64,000 nt of DNA from Haloarcula hispanica ATCC 33960 (lineage in GTDB: Archaea; Halobacteriota; Halobacteria; Halobacteriales; Haloarculaceae): NCBI RefSeq assembly GCF_000223905.1, contig NC_015948.1, forward strand, positions 248,001 through 312,000, in the 5' to 3' direction. Shown one piece after another: positions 63,776 to 64,000 of this stretch (position 1 is the stretch's first letter; every line of letters starts with the position of its first letter). The position numbers and the translations under genes are program-made. The notes beneath the pieces were generated by a model that was not told where the DNA came from, did no database searches, and was given only the letters and a program-made list of their open reading frames with translations.

Positions 63776-64000
63776 TCAGACGTAGTGGAACCACTCTTCG
63801 CGGTCGCCGCTCTCGATGACGTCGAAGAAGGCTGACTGGAGTTCGTCGGTGACCGGTCCCTTGGTCCCTTCGCCGATCTCGTTGTCGTCGACGCTTCGGA
63901 TGGGCGTGACCTCCGCCGCCGTGCCGGTAAAGAACAGCTCGTCAGCGGTGTATAGCTCACCGCGGGAGATGGTCGCTTCCTCGTGGACGGTGTAGCCCAT
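63776..64000 (-). CDS. ilvE: Branched-chain amino acid aminotransferase, C-terminal part (5' end beyond window)
   Basis: The last 74 or so residues of a class IV PLP aminotransferase. [37 protein letters not shown] is the C-terminal signature of IlvE, and DREEWFHYV is the usual ending. The frame is open to the window edge, so the true start lies outside. It converts branched-chain 2-oxo acids and amino acids. Confidence 0.9.
   Translation of the reverse strand: MGYTVHEEATISRGELYTADELFFTGTAAEVTPIRSVDDNEIGEGTKGPVTDELQSAFFDVIESGDREEWFHYV

Overview
The window is from a haloarchaeon, most likely Haloarcula or a close relative. The DNA is GC-rich and the proteins are strongly acidic. Many exported proteins carry twin-arginine signals ending in a lipobox cysteine. 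One very large surface protein ends in a PGF-CTERM tail. Many genes have an archaeal TATA box about 26-30 bases before the start codon, which is the mark of leaderless transcripts. The genus is my inference from gene content, chiefly a Gfo/Idh/MocA-type xylose dehydrogenase locus; I could not run a search.

Region by region. 1-9.6 kb: late cobalamin synthesis and cobalt handling: CbtA (cut by the window edge) and CbtB, a ChlI/ChlD fusion, CobN, CbiC, CbiE and CbiX, with a DUF2062 membrane protein among them. 9.7-13.2 kb: a KhtT/KefB-like cation:proton antiporter pair, an MDR oxidoreductase and a tiny XapX protein. 13.3-23.6 kb: exported proteins: a His-rich lipoprotein with a 1151-residue PHP-type metallohydrolase, a nucleoside hydrolase, an exported 5'-nucleotidase, and a two-gene iron cassette (Tpd/P19-like protein plus a DyP/EfeB-like peroxidase). 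23.7-32.5 kb: a pentose-oxidation (Weimberg-type) cluster: an enolase-superfamily dehydratase, a UlaG-like hydrolase, a sugar dehydrogenase, an aldehyde dehydrogenase and, a little apart, an FAH-family protein. 32.5-43.4 kb: UvrC, an aminotransferase, a HalOD1 protein, a transducer/opsin pair, LigA and a REC-PAS-PAS protein. 43.5-47.5 kb: an ABC transporter with decayed gene ends beside it, and a secreted beta-helix protein. 47.7-57.0 kb: a transglutaminase/DUF58/MoxR module interrupted by an SMR efflux pump and a TrmB-type regulator. 57-64 kb: MetY/MetX, a rubredoxin-like protein, a ketopantoate reductase, gluconate/galactonate dehydratase, DUF502, and the end of a branched-chain aminotransferase.

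The most unusual system is at 37.6-39.9 kb. A two-TM Htr-type transducer with no outside sensor domain overlaps by 8 bases a seven-helix protein that aligns with sensory rhodopsins. In that protein the retinal-binding lysine is arginine and nearly every retinal-pocket residue I can align is replaced. It looks like an opsin scaffold that kept a signalling partner but cannot bind retinal in the usual way.

I saw no rRNA, tRNA, CRISPR array or intact insertion sequence. Two stretches are long and gene-poor: 27.1-27.8 kb, and 29.2-30.5 kb, which holds one small zinc-finger gene.
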